From NCBI GenBank assembly GCA_966250335.1, contig CBINGZ010000041.1:1-53667 (forward strand): a stretch of 53,667 nucleotides of DNA. Direction: 5' to 3'. This stretch comes from OLB7 sp966250335 (lineage in GTDB: Bacteria > Bacteroidota > Ignavibacteria > OLB7). Under the pieces are notes generated by a model, which was not told where the DNA came from, did not search any database, and worked only from the letters and a program-made list of their open reading frames with translations. This document shows positions 27,166 to 35,920 of the stretch, one piece after another (position 1 is the stretch's first letter; every line of letters begins with the position of its first letter). The translations under genes were made by a program, and so were the position numbers.

Positions 27166-27507
27166 TTATGCGGTCGTGGAGGCCGAGGCGTGACTATCGA
27201 TGAACTTGACGAGCGCCGCCCTGGGGACCGCGCCGATGAGCCGATCGACGACCTTGCCCTCCTTGAACATCAGGAGTGTAGGGATCGACGAGACGCCGTA
27301 GGTCATGGCGGCTCCCTGGTTGTTGTCGACATCGAGCTTGCCGATCTTGACCTTCCCTTCGTACTCCGGCGCAAGCTCTTCGATCAGGGGCGCAATCAGA
27401 CGGCACGGGCCGCACCAGACCGCCCAGAAATCGACGAGCACCGGCTCGGTCGACCCGAGCACTGCGTCCTGGAAGTTGCCGTCGGTGAATTCTTGTACAC
27501 CTGCCAT
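27166..27507 (-). CDS. trxA: Thioredoxin
   Basis: 113 aa, normal length. It reduces protein disulfides in the cytoplasm, with thioredoxin reductase as partner. Active site WCGPC (C32, C35) in 'LVDFWAVWCGPCRLIAP', the buried Asp of 'LVDFWA', 'KLDVDNNQGAAMTYGVSSIPTLLMFKEGK' with the cis-Pro after Ile, and no signal peptide. It follows the SDR gene on the same strand with 153 bp between and ends at the strong bidirectional terminator. Confidence 0.93.
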   Translation of the reverse strand: MAGVQEFTDGNFQDAVLGSTEPVLVDFWAVWCGPCRLIAPLIEELAPEYEGKVKIGKLDVDNNQGAAMTYGVSSIPTLLMFKEGKVVDRLIGAVPRAALVKFIDSHASASTTA

Positions 27508-27660
27508 TGGGACTCTTCTCCTGATTCTTGATATAGGATGTTGCTGTTCTCTATGGAATGTCCGAACGGGCTCTTTCCGTTCCCGAGCAGTGACGATTCA
27601 GTCATGAACAGATTATCGCCGTCCTTCGCAGAAGTCATCGGGATCGTTCTTCAGCGCCGG

Positions 27661-28434
27661 TCAGCCGCCGACCAGAACGGCCCCGCCGTTGACGTTGATC
27701 GTCTCCCCGGTGATGAACGACGCCTGGCGGGAGGCGAGGAAGACGACGGCCGCCGCCACATCCTCCGGTTCGCCGACGCGTCCCAGCGGGATCGATTTGT
27801 TGACCGCCTTGCGGGTCGCCGCGTCGGCCAGCGCCTCCGCCGTCATCTCGGTGCGGACCCAGCCGGGGGCGACACAGTTGACGGTGATCCCGTTCGGCGC
27901 AAGCTCCACGGCGAGTGATTTCGCCAGTGAGATCATCCCCCCCTTGCTCGCCGCGTAGTGTGAGTAGCCCGCCTCCCCCCGGAGACCGGAGGTGGAGGAG
28001 ATGAAGATGATCCGTTTCGGGTTCCCCCCGTCGGTCGCCGTCATCAGCCTGATCGCCTCGTTGGCGACGATGAAGGCGCCGGTCAGGTTGGTCGTGAGGG
28101 TCTCCCGCCAGTCGGCCAGGGACATCTTGCCGAGCTCCCCCGGCACCCAGATGCCGGCGTTGAGGACCAGGAGATCGAGCCCTCCCCACGACTCCTCGAT
28201 CCTTTTCATCATAGTGCCGACGGCACGTTCCTGTGTGACGTCGGCCCGCAGGAGCATGTGTTCGAAATGCCGGGCGCCCAGTTCGAGTCCGAGCGCCTCG
28301 GCGGCATCGTTGTTGTTCCGGTAGTTGACAGCCACGCGGGCGCCGCTGGCCGCCACTGCGTAGCTGATTGCGCGACCGATTCCGCGCGTCCCGCCCGTGA
28401 CGAGCGCGCGAACTCCACTGAGATCGAGAATCAT
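27661..28434 (-). CDS. Short-chain dehydrogenase/reductase (FabG-like)
   Basis: 257 aa from the ATG at 28434, which gives the usual spacing to the cofactor motif GGTRGIG (residues 14-20). An upstream GTG at 28467 is possible but adds only 11 unmatched residues. Also seen: LVLNAGIW (NAG motif), 'IIFISSTSGLRGEAGYSHYAASKGG' with the Ser-Tyr-x3-Lys catalytic set, 'PGWVRTEM' and the C-terminal 'GETINVNGG'. Classical FabG-type NADP(H) oxidoreductase architecture. Whether it is the fatty-acid 3-ketoacyl-ACP reductase or another SDR cannot be decided, since no other fab gene is near. Confidence 0.85.
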   Translation of the reverse strand: MILDLSGVRALVTGGTRGIGRAISYAVAASGARVAVNYRNNNDAAEALGLELGARHFEHMLLRADVTQERAVGTMMKRIEESWGGLDLLVLNAGIWVPGELGKMSLADWRETLTTNLTGAFIVANEAIRLMTATDGGNPKRIIFISSTSGLRGEAGYSHYAASKGGMISLAKSLAVELAPNGITVNCVAPGWVRTEMTAEALADAATRKAVNKSIPLGRVGEPEDVAAAVVFLASRQASFITGETINVNGGAVLVGG

Positions 28435-28586
28435 GCAGGATCGGGAATCATGTGAAATCGGGACCACGGTGCGACCCGCGCCTTGCAGCGCATGCGAACG
28501 GCCCTCTCCGCGGATTATCCGGCGTTCCTCCTACTCCACTCCGAACAGGTTCGCCAGCACGACCAATTTGCATGTAATCGGTCGAT

Positions 28587-29054
28587 TTACAAATCCCCTT
28601 GCCCCGGGTCATCCTCTTCCGGCTCGTCGGCCGGACCGCCGTACTTCCGCTCGTTCTGAACGGCCTTGAAGACCCCGAGATCGTGGGCCAGATCGAGCAC
28701 GTTCCTGACGCCTCCCTGGGTCATCGAGTAGTAGGTCTCGTTGAACCGCGTGATCTGCTCCTCGTCGGCCTCGATCAGGAGCTGCGCCAGGAGCGACCGG
28801 ACCGTTTCGATCGCCGTCGTGAACTCCCGTTCCAGCACGCGGTATCCTTCGGCGCCGGCGGAGCTTTTCCGGAGAGTGGTGTAGAGATTGAAGAGGTGGC
28901 GACCGTGAAATATCAGGTCGTTCATCTCCTTGTGCGCGCCGCGCGCCGCGGCAAGCTCCAGGAGTGTTCCGACGTCGTTCCGTTTCCTGAGTCCCCCACC
29001 GGAGACCTGGTCCAGGTAGTTGAGAACGTTTTCGGTATCGGGAGAAAGATCCAT
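28587..29054 (-). CDS. Conserved-looking hypothetical protein downstream of dnaB
   Basis: 155 aa, no signal peptide, predicted almost all-helical ('MNDLIFHGRHLFNLYTTLRKSSAGAEGYRVLEREFTTAIETVRSLLAQLL', 'QITRFNETYYSMTQGGVRNVLDLAHDLGVFKAVQNERKYG') with an acidic disordered tail (DEPEEDDPGQGDL). I do not recognise it. It lies 63 bp after dnaB on the same strand and is probably co-transcribed, so a replication-linked or simply regulatory role is conceivable but unsupported. Confidence 0.6.
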   Translation of the reverse strand: MDLSPDTENVLNYLDQVSGGGLRKRNDVGTLLELAAARGAHKEMNDLIFHGRHLFNLYTTLRKSSAGAEGYRVLEREFTTAIETVRSLLAQLLIEADEEQITRFNETYYSMTQGGVRNVLDLAHDLGVFKAVQNERKYGGPADEPEEDDPGQGDL

Positions 29055-29117
29055 GTCGATGTTCCGGCCGGGCGGCCGCCATGGGACCGCCGGAGCGACG
29101 TTCCGGCGCCGCTCCGG

Positions 29118-30599
29118 TTAGAACGGCGCCTCGTCGGGATTGGAAGGAGGAAGATACTGCGGCGCGTTGTCGTACTGGATCGCCAGGTTTTCGAAGCGCG
29201 CATACTCCTTGACGAACGCGGTCTTGACGGTCCCCGTCGGTCCGTTACGCTGCTTGCCGATGATCAGCTCGGCGATGCCGGCGGTCGGCATGTTATCCTC
29301 GGTGTCGACCGTGATGCCGTAGTACTCCGGCCGGTGGACGAACATGACGACGTCGGCGTCCTGCTCGATCGAGCCCGATTCGCGAAGATCGCTCAGCATG
29401 GGACGTTTATCGCTTCGCGATTCGACCGAACGGTTGAGCTGCGCCAGCGCGACCACCGGGATATCGAGCTCCTTGGCAAGCTGCTTCAGGCCGCGGGAGA
29501 TCATGGAGATTTCCCGTTCGCGGCTCTCCGCCTTGGCCGCGTGCATCAGCTGGAGGTAGTCGATCACCACCATTTCGATGTTGTGCTCCCGCTTCATCAG
29601 GCGGCAGCGGGCGCGCAGCTCCATGATGCCGAGCGCGGGGGAGTCGTCGATGTAGATCGGCGCTTCCGTCAGATGATGCATGGTGGAGGCGATCCGCTGC
29701 CAGTCCCCATCCTTTATGTCGCCTGTACGGAGTCTGTGGGCATCGACTTTCGCCTCGGCTGAAATCAGACGGAGAACAAGCTGTTGTGCCGACATTTCCA
29801 GCGAAAAGAAGGCAACAGCCTTCTTATAGTCGATGGCGGCGTTTCTGACAATGGAGAGACCGAGACCGGTTTTCCCCATACTTGGACGCGCCGCAATGAT
29901 GATAAGATCCGATTTCTGAAACCCGCCGGTCTGGAGATCGAGCTTGACGATTCCCGTGGGAACTCCTACCGCGCCCCCCCCTTCCTTGTATCGCTGATGG
30001 ACCACTTCCAGATGGGTAAGGGCCTTCATCGCGAGCTGTTTCATCGCGCTGTAGCTTCCTCTGCTTGTCCCCTCGCTTATCTCGAAGATCTTCTGCTCGG
30101 AATGGTCGAGCTCCTCGAATGCATCGGTCGATTCCGAGTAGCAGTTCTGGATCGTCTCCTGCGCGGCCGTGATGAGTATCCTTTTCAGCGCGCGCTCGAA
30201 CACGATGCGCGCATGATGCTCTATATTGGCGGCGGTAGGGACGCGACGGTTGAGCTCGGAGAGGTAGTGGGAGCCGCCGATGTCCGAATGCTTTCCCAGC
30301 TTCCGAAGCTCATCGTTCAAGGTAATGATGTCGATCGGCTGGTTCCGGTCGGCCAGCGAGATCATTGCCTGGTAGATGATCTTGTGGGTATCACGGTAAA
30401 AGTGATCGGGCTTCAAGATCTGCATGGCGCGGCCGGCCGCCTCCTTCTCCAGCATCATGGCCCCCAGTACAGCCATCTCCGCCTCGTTGGAGTGTGGAGG
30501 AACTCGATCCGGCGATGACTCCAGCGGAACGATCTTCTGCCGACCGCGCCCGCCGTTGATCATCGTCTGAAGCGGATAATCCGCCGCGCCCTCGTTCAA
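29118..30599 (-). CDS. dnaB: Replicative DNA helicase
   Basis: 493 aa. Hexameric helicase that unwinds DNA at the replication fork. Seen: N-terminal DnaB domain ('PHSNEAEMAVLGAMML...FYRDTHKIIYQAM'); RecA-like domain with Walker A ARPSMGKTGL; 'ALAQLNRSVESRSDKRPMLSDLRESGSIEQDADVVMF', which is diagnostic of DnaB; and Walker B 'VVIDYLQLM'. The start appears to be TTG at 30599, with AGGGAG 5 nt upstream; the next Met is residue 13. A cluster of DnaA-box-like sites begins about 130 bp upstream. Confidence 0.95.
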   Translation of the reverse strand: MNEGAADYPLQTMINGGRGRQKIVPLESSPDRVPPHSNEAEMAVLGAMMLEKEAAGRAMQILKPDHFYRDTHKIIYQAMISLADRNQPIDIITLNDELRKLGKHSDIGGSHYLSELNRRVPTAANIEHHARIVFERALKRILITAAQETIQNCYSESTDAFEELDHSEQKIFEISEGTSRGSYSAMKQLAMKALTHLEVVHQRYKEGGGAVGVPTGIVKLDLQTGGFQKSDLIIIAARPSMGKTGLGLSIVRNAAIDYKKAVAFFSLEMSAQQLVLRLISAEAKVDAHRLRTGDIKDGDWQRIASTMHHLTEAPIYIDDSPALGIMELRARCRLMKREHNIEMVVIDYLQLMHAAKAESREREISMISRGLKQLAKELDIPVVALAQLNRSVESRSDKRPMLSDLRESGSIEQDADVVMFVHRPEYYGITVDTEDNMPTAGIAELIIGKQRNGPTGTVKTAFVKEYARFENLAIQYDNAPQYLPPSNPDEAPF

Positions 30600-30732
30600 A
30601 ATGTCTCCCTGAGATTTCTCGATGCCCTATGTTCCGGAAGGCCCCTTCCCCTCCGGATTCTTCCCGTCCCTGACCCTGCGCGACAATCTTACGCGCTTTG
30701 AAAAGAGCGGCCAAGGATTTTCTTTCAACGAC

Positions 30733-30818
30733 TTATCCACCCGGTTATCCACCGTATTTCAGGAGTTATCCCACGGCGACCGCGAGTTCTCCACCGCGTC
30801 GTCCACAAGTTTTCCACT
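30733..30818 (-). promoter_or_regulatory. Cluster of six DnaA-box-like 9-mers upstream of dnaB
   Basis: On the minus strand (consensus TGTGGATAA): GGTGGATAA (30733-30741), GGTGGATAA (30745-30753), GTGGGATAA (30766-30774), GGTGGAGAA (30787-30795), TGTGGACGA (30799-30807) and AGTGGAAAA (30810-30818). All have the same orientation, with start-to-start spacings of 12, 21, 21, 12 and 11 bp, close to whole helical turns. A short A/T-rich run (about 30710-30730) flanks the cluster. It is either a replication-origin component or a DnaA-responsive control region for dnaB. The gap between genes here is 416 bp (30600-31015), and I see no gene in it. Confidence 0.6.
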
Positions 30819-31015
30819 CTCCGCTCCGCACGACCCGTGACGGCCGGAATGGTGTTCATCCGATTTCTCGTCACCCCTCAACAGGAACAGGAGGGGCGGG
30901 GAGATGGTTCGTCGGGCCGATCGAGGAGAAGGCCGGGGGACGGGCGTTTCTCTTTTGTCGATCGGGGTTATTGTGTATGATGGGGCATTCGTTCATTGGG
31001 CGTATTTTCGGCATC

Positions 31016-31816
31016 ATGCGTGACAACAGGTATTCAGCCGCCCTCCGTGCGGCACTTCGCAAGGGATGGTCGGGAGAGAAGGGGCTCCGCAGGTTCGCGG
31101 CGGCTCTGGTTCCGATCGTGGCCCTCGTTGTCTCCGGCTGTTCGCATCCGGCGGTGCCGGGGGGCGAGCCCGGCGACATTCCGTTCGATCTGCTCGTTCC
31201 GGGCAACATTCCCAGGGGGGACTACAACGCGATCGGCGGGATCAGCATCGAGACGATGCTGAGCGGGACCGCCGACAGCACCTTCGAGGCGCCGGCGCGT
31301 TCCTACTACGCGCAGTTCGCTCCCGCTGTCGGCATGCCGCTCCCCGCCCGCGTGCTTCTGAACGGCAACCCGCTCTCGCGGTACAAGGAGACCGATACGC
31401 TCCGTCTGGAGAGCGCGGAGAACAACGTCTTCGGCGACAACCTCTGGGCGCTGGTCGATTCCACGGGGGATACGACGAAGTTTCCGGCGATCAGGCTGGA
31501 CGCCGTCGATTCGGTCTCCCCCTTCACGGCCGGGAAGCTGATCCGCGGCGACACGGCGCTCCGACTCATCTGGAAGCCGCCGACCGTCTCGAGCGGCGGA
31601 GTGCTGATCACATGGACTGTTCCCGGCACGACATATTCGGAGTTCGTCCAGGACAACGGCCTCTTCGTCGTTCCCGCCTCGACCTTGAAGAAACTCGCCG
31701 GCCGCGGACGGTTCGTCCTGACCCGGTTCAGGAACGACAACCACACCTACAAGGGAAGGAAGGTCGTCGTCACGCGGCTTGCCCAGCGGATATATACGGT
31801 GACGGTGCAGCCGTAG
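31016..31816 (+). CDS. Lipoprotein of unknown function
   Basis: 266 aa from the ATG at 31016; earlier in-frame ATGs at 30977 and 30980 are possible, and none has a good Shine-Dalgarno. A basic n-region and a hydrophobic stretch (FAAALVPIVALVVSGC) end at a lipobox Cys. The mature part ('DIPFDLLVPGNIPRGDYNAIGGISIETML...SYYAQFAPAVGMPLPARVLLNGNPLSRY') is beta-rich with no family I know. It precedes an outer-membrane protein by 53 bp, so the two may be co-expressed. Confidence 0.6.
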   Translation: MRDNRYSAALRAALRKGWSGEKGLRRFAAALVPIVALVVSGCSHPAVPGGEPGDIPFDLLVPGNIPRGDYNAIGGISIETMLSGTADSTFEAPARSYYAQFAPAVGMPLPARVLLNGNPLSRYKETDTLRLESAENNVFGDNLWALVDSTGDTTKFPAIRLDAVDSVSPFTAGKLIRGDTALRLIWKPPTVSSGGVLITWTVPGTTYSEFVQDNGLFVVPASTLKKLAGRGRFVLTRFRNDNHTYKGRKVVVTRLAQRIYTVTVQP

Positions 31817-31869
31817 AGGGGAGCCGGCGTCCCGGTCCCCCCCGGCATCCCGCAATCCTACTCTGTCGT

Positions 31870-32751
31870 ATGACGATTCGATCCCTCTCCCTTCCGGTCG
31901 CTCTGCTTCTTGCGACGCTCTCCACCGAGGCCGTCGCAGGCGGCGCATGGAACAGGAAGAGCGACGGATATTACCTGAAGGTCGGGCCCGTCTTTATCAC
32001 GGCGGATCGCGAATACGATATATGGGGAGAGCCGAGAACGATCTTCAACGATCCGGCGCGGTTCAGGGAGGGCTCGTTCGGCGTCACGAACTTCGTCTTC
32101 TACGGCGAGCTCGGGTTGAACGACTGGCTCACGGGGGTGCTCTCCACCCAGTACATGGTTGCGGTGCGTGAGGCGAAGCAGCTCAACGGGCGGGATACAT
32201 CGCAATCCTCCAGCGGGCTCGGCGACACCTGGGTGAGCGCGCGGGTAAAACTCTTCCCCGATGAGTTCGGCGTGGCGGGGGCGGTGACGCTCGGCGTGAA
32301 GATCCCGACAGGGTCGGCGCGTCAGGAGATACCGCTCGGCACGGGGCTGGTCGATTACGAGGCAGGCCTCGCCTTCGGCCGGGGGTTCCCGGTGGGCCCC
32401 ACCTCCGGGTACGCGCAGATCGGCGGCGGCTACCGTCTGCGGCGCGACGCCGGCGACGAGGTGACCTATCAGGTGGAGGCGGGGATCAACCTTGCGTCGA
32501 CGATCATGCTCCAGGGGATCGTGGATGGGGTCGGCACCACCTCCGACCTCGATGCCGTCGCCGTCGACGGCCAGAGCGGGAGCGCCCCGATGCAGTTCAT
32601 CGCCGACCAGAGCTTCCTCCGCTGGAACGTCGCCTTCATCTACGCAGCGACCGACCTCCTCGATATCAATATCGGTTTCGGAGATGTCGTTTCGGGGCGG
32701 AACACGCTCGACGCGGGGAGTTTTTCCATAGGACTCTCCTGGAAGAAGTGA
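31870..32751 (+). CDS. Outer-membrane beta-barrel protein
   Basis: 293 aa from the ATG at 31870. A signal peptide (MTIRSLSLPVALLLATLSTEAVAG) is followed by amphipathic strands throughout: 'GYYLKVGPVFITADREYD', 'TNFVFYGELGLNDWLTGVLSTQYMV', 'GLGDTWVSARVKLF', 'GYAQIGGGYRLR', 'INIGFGDVVSGRN' and a final 'FSIGLSWKK'. It resembles transporter-like barrel families (e.g. the meta-pathway/phenol type) used for hydrophobic or small solutes, but the specific family is not certain. Confidence 0.65.
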   Translation: MTIRSLSLPVALLLATLSTEAVAGGAWNRKSDGYYLKVGPVFITADREYDIWGEPRTIFNDPARFREGSFGVTNFVFYGELGLNDWLTGVLSTQYMVAVREAKQLNGRDTSQSSSGLGDTWVSARVKLFPDEFGVAGAVTLGVKIPTGSARQEIPLGTGLVDYEAGLAFGRGFPVGPTSGYAQIGGGYRLRRDAGDEVTYQVEAGINLASTIMLQGIVDGVGTTSDLDAVAVDGQSGSAPMQFIADQSFLRWNVAFIYAATDLLDINIGFGDVVSGRNTLDAGSFSIGLSWKK

Positions 32752-32821
32752 GCCGCCGTTTCCTTCATATCCTTCGTAGCTCGCGGGCCGTGCGGCGCGG
32801 GGCCGGGACGTTCAACCGGTC

Positions 32822-33496
32822 GTGCCGATGAGTCCCGTCTGGAACGCCCTGTGGTTGTCGCTGAAGGTTGCTCTGGTTGCGACATTCTTTGTCGCCGTCA
32901 TCGGAACGTTCGTCGGCCGGCATCTGGCGCGGCGGCGATACCGGGGGAAGGAGCTTCTGGATGCCGTCACATCGCTCCCCCTCTTTCTTCCCCCCACCGT
33001 CCTCGGTTATTATCTCACCCTGCTCGTCGGGCGCCGCGGGGCCCTCGGCGGGTTCCTGGAATCTATCGGAATCGAATTCATCTTCCACTGGAGCGGGGCC
33101 GCGCTCGCCGGCGCGGTCGTGGCCTTCCCGCTGATGGTGCGCGCCGCCCGCATAGCGTTCCAGGCGGTCGACCGCGACCTTGAGGATTGCGCGGCCCTGG
33201 ACGGCGCCGGCCGTGCCGATACCTTCTTCCGCATAGCGCTCCCCCTTGCCCGCAACGGGCTGATGGGGGGAGTGGCGCTCACGTTCGCCCGCGCCGTCGG
33301 AGAGTTCGGCGCAACGCTCATGCTCGCCGGCAATATTCCGGGGCGGACCCAGACGATGCCGCTGGCGATCTACGACGCGTTTACGCTCGGGGACGACGAG
33401 GCGGCGCTGACGATGTCGCTGATGCTGACCGGGGTGTCGCTGGTCGTGGTGGTGGGGTCGTTGTGGGTGGGGGAGAGGGGGGGAGGAAGGAGGTGA
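32822..33496 (+). CDS. modB: Molybdate-type ABC transporter permease (ModB-like)
   Basis: 224 aa, about the usual length of ModB; the start may be GTG at 32822 or ATG at 32828. Five or six transmembrane helices, with the EAA loop 'EDCAALDGAGRADTFFRIALPLARNG' that contacts the ATPase, plus 'SLPLFLPPTVLGYYLTLLVGRRG' and 'RAVGEFGATLMLAGNIPGRTQTMPLAIY', both highly characteristic of molybdate/tungstate permeases. No binding protein (modA) or ATPase (modC) adjoins, so partners must lie elsewhere or the gene is a remnant. Confidence 0.85.
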   Translation: MPMSPVWNALWLSLKVALVATFFVAVIGTFVGRHLARRRYRGKELLDAVTSLPLFLPPTVLGYYLTLLVGRRGALGGFLESIGIEFIFHWSGAALAGAVVAFPLMVRAARIAFQAVDRDLEDCAALDGAGRADTFFRIALPLARNGLMGGVALTFARAVGEFGATLMLAGNIPGRTQTMPLAIYDAFTLGDDEAALTMSLMLTGVSLVVVVGSLWVGERGGGRR

Positions 33497-33635
33497 GGAG
33501 AGGGGACGATACCGGGCTGAAATTATATCGTGAAGGGAAGCCGGCCCCCTCCGGGAACAGATCACCCCGCTTCGATCGTTGAATTGAAGAGACGGCGGCC
33601 CGGTGCCGCAAGGTGAATCAACAGGAGAAAGGGGT

Positions 33636-33812
33636 ATGAACAGGAATTATGTGAACTATGGCCTGATAACCACCGCGATCATGTTTGCCATGACGGTGAC
33701 GGGATGCGGGGTGGTCAAGGGGATCTTCAAGGCGGGCGTCTGGATCGGGGTCATCATCGTGGTGGTGATTCTGCTTGTCGTCGGCATGATCTTCCGCGGC
33801 ATCAGGAAATAG
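33636..33812 (+). CDS. Tiny membrane lipoprotein
   Basis: 58 aa from the ATG at 33636 (AGGAGAAAGG upstream). An N-terminal signal ends in a lipobox-like TVTGC, followed by GVVKGIFKAG and a second hydrophobic helix (VWIGVIIVVVILLVVGMIF) with a basic end. Very short proteins of this pattern (…CGVVKGIFKAG.WxG…) occur across Bacteroidota and are often mis-annotated; their role is unknown. Confidence 0.65.
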   Translation: MNRNYVNYGLITTAIMFAMTVTGCGVVKGIFKAGVWIGVIIVVVILLVVGMIFRGIRK

Positions 33813-33850
33813 AGAATCGCGATATATGTGGGCGCCGACGCGGTGGGATT

Positions 33851-34402
33851 CTACTCCGCGTCGGTCTCCGCTCCTTCATCTGCTCCACCCTCGTCGGCGG
33901 GGGCGGATGCGGGGTCGTACGGGTTGTTGTCGATCCGCCACTCCTCGCCGACATGCTTCAGCCTGAGGGTCCGAAGCTCGGTCTGTCCGGAATCGCCGAG
34001 CGGGATCTCCACGATCAGTCGGGTCTCTCCCTCGGCCTCCTCCGATTCCACGATCTCCGCGTCGTCGTAGACGAGAATGTCCCCGGCGTCCCCCTCGGGC
34101 ATCCAGAGATGACCTCCGTCGGCCCTGATGCCGAGCATCGCGATCAGCGTGTCGCTTGCGGCCGCGGTGAAGACCGGCTCGAAACGGCTCCGCAGTTCCT
34201 TCATCGAGCCTACCTTCGCGGCGTCCAGCTTCAGCATCCTCCGGCCGCCGACCGTGCGCCCGTCGGTCGTTCGGAGCTGCGAGACTTCACGGAGCACCTT
34301 CGCCCCTTCCCCGAGCAGCCTGATCGACTCATCCCGCGAACCGCCGCAGGAGGAGGCCAACAATATCGTAACGAGCAGCAGGACGCGCAGAAGGTTTCTC
34401 AT
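33851..34402 (-). CDS. Lipoprotein of unknown function
   Basis: 183 aa. The lipoprotein signal MRNLLRVLLLVTILLASSC is followed by a compact domain ('LRSRFEPVFTAAASDTLIAMLGI', 'TRLIVEIPLGDSGQTELRTLRLKHVGEEWRID') resembling the NTF2/DUF4878-like secreted domains, and an acidic Ala/Glu/Asp tail. No family assignment is certain. Last gene of a minus-strand series that includes the DUF445 and nusB genes. Confidence 0.6.
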   Translation of the reverse strand: MRNLLRVLLLVTILLASSCGGSRDESIRLLGEGAKVLREVSQLRTTDGRTVGGRRMLKLDAAKVGSMKELRSRFEPVFTAAASDTLIAMLGIRADGGHLWMPEGDAGDILVYDDAEIVESEEAEGETRLIVEIPLGDSGQTELRTLRLKHVGEEWRIDNNPYDPASAPADEGGADEGAETDAE

Positions 34403-34507
34403 GGTCGTATGATCGTGCGGAGCTCTTCTTCGATCGACGGAACGGTATCCTGTAAACTCTTCGGCGGGCGGGACGTTACCTTATCGTATGGCGATGCGAT
34501 GAGCCTC

Positions 34508-35776
34508 TCACCGTATGATATGAATCAGCAGCCCCACGATTCCCCCGATGAACGTTCCGTTCAACCTGATATACTGTAGATCCTTCCCCAGATTCAGCTC
34601 GAGCTCGCTGGAGAGCCGGTCGCTGTCCCACGAGTCGACCACCCGCTGGATCACCCCGCTGATCGCCGAATGATGGTTGCTGACGAGCGTTATGACGGCC
34701 GACCGCAGCCGCTCGTCGAGCGTGTCGCGCAGCACCTCGTCCCGTTCCAGTCGACCGTGGATCGAGACCAGCGCGCGGCGGGTGTACTCCCGGATCGTCG
34801 AGTCGGGGGAGGCGACATCGGCCAGAATCCACTTCTTGGCCTCTCCCCAGAGATTGGAGATGACCCCCCTGACCTTCGGGTTGTCGATCAGTTCATCCTT
34901 CCACGAGTTGATCTGCCCCTGCCATTCTGGATCTTCCTTCAGTTTCATCACCCACTCCCGCGCCTTTGCGTTCAGTTCGTGGCGCATCGGGTGGAGGGGA
35001 TCGACGGCCGCCTCCTGCAGCACCTCGATCAGCGCGGTCAGCACCTGGTCGGTCGCCTTCTCCACCACGGAGTCGGGGATCAGTTTCTTCCCCCATTTCA
35101 GCATCCGCTCCAGCGAGCGTTCGATGAACTCGCGGATCATATCGCGACGGGAGGGAGCCCATTCGGCCAGATAGACGAGGGCCTGATCGATGAGATGATG
35201 ATGCCTGCCGCTGCCGACGATGAGTTCGAGTCCTCCGCCGAGCAGCTCGGAGGCGTTGAGCTCCTTCAGCTTCTCCGAGGCGAGGACGCTGATCGTCCGT
35301 TCGATCTGCTCGTCGTCGAGCTGGTGAACCACGGCGCCGATCGCTTCGGCCAGGATCTCGGAGGTCCGTTCCCGGTTCGCCTCGGCCGCAAGATAATTGA
35401 CGGCCACGCGCGAGGCGGAGAACCTGCCGATCTCCGAGGAGAGATTATCGACCGAGAGGATGCGGTTCTCCACGAAGTTCCCCAGGTTCTTCCCGATCTC
35501 GTTCTTCTTTCTGGGAATGATGGCGGTATGCCATATCGGGATGCCGAGGGGATGGCGGAAGAGGGCGACGACGGCGAACCAGTCGGCCAGGGCGCCGACC
35601 ATGGAGGCTTCGGCGAAGGCGTTGAGGTGGTCCCAGCGTATGACCCAGAAGATCGTTCCGGTGCCGAGCGGCTCGGTGGCGAAGAAGATGAGGGTCATCA
35701 GGACGAAGGCTCCGGTGGCGATCATCTTCATGCGCCGCAGGGCCCGGCGGCGTTCATCGGCGTTCGGTGTCAGCAT
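34508..35776 (-). CDS. DUF445 family membrane protein
   Basis: 422 aa from the ATG at 35776 (MLTPNADERRRALRRMKMIATGAFVLM); 42 upstream in-frame codons are not family-like. Two N-terminal transmembrane helices flank 'EASMVGALADWFAVVALFRHPLGIPIWHTAIIPRKKNEIGKNLGNFVE', the signature of DUF445. A long helical middle region and a C-terminal transmembrane helix ('GTFIGGIVGLLIHIIR') follow. The family is widespread in envelopes; function is unknown. Confidence 0.85.
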   Translation of the reverse strand: MLTPNADERRRALRRMKMIATGAFVLMTLIFFATEPLGTGTIFWVIRWDHLNAFAEASMVGALADWFAVVALFRHPLGIPIWHTAIIPRKKNEIGKNLGNFVENRILSVDNLSSEIGRFSASRVAVNYLAAEANRERTSEILAEAIGAVVHQLDDEQIERTISVLASEKLKELNASELLGGGLELIVGSGRHHHLIDQALVYLAEWAPSRRDMIREFIERSLERMLKWGKKLIPDSVVEKATDQVLTALIEVLQEAAVDPLHPMRHELNAKAREWVMKLKEDPEWQGQINSWKDELIDNPKVRGVISNLWGEAKKWILADVASPDSTIREYTRRALVSIHGRLERDEVLRDTLDERLRSAVITLVSNHHSAISGVIQRVVDSWDSDRLSSELELNLGKDLQYIRLNGTFIGGIVGLLIHIIR

Positions 35777-35920
35777 CCCGTTGTGCAGAGTTCGATTGGC
35801 GGTCCGTTCTGGAGCGGGTACAACAGAGCCCGCACGGATCAGAACCCGGAACGGTCCGGCTCTGTTCCCGTCCGCGTACGCAGGTCGGGCCCGAAGTTGC
35901 ATTCGGGGGGAGCAGGGGGA

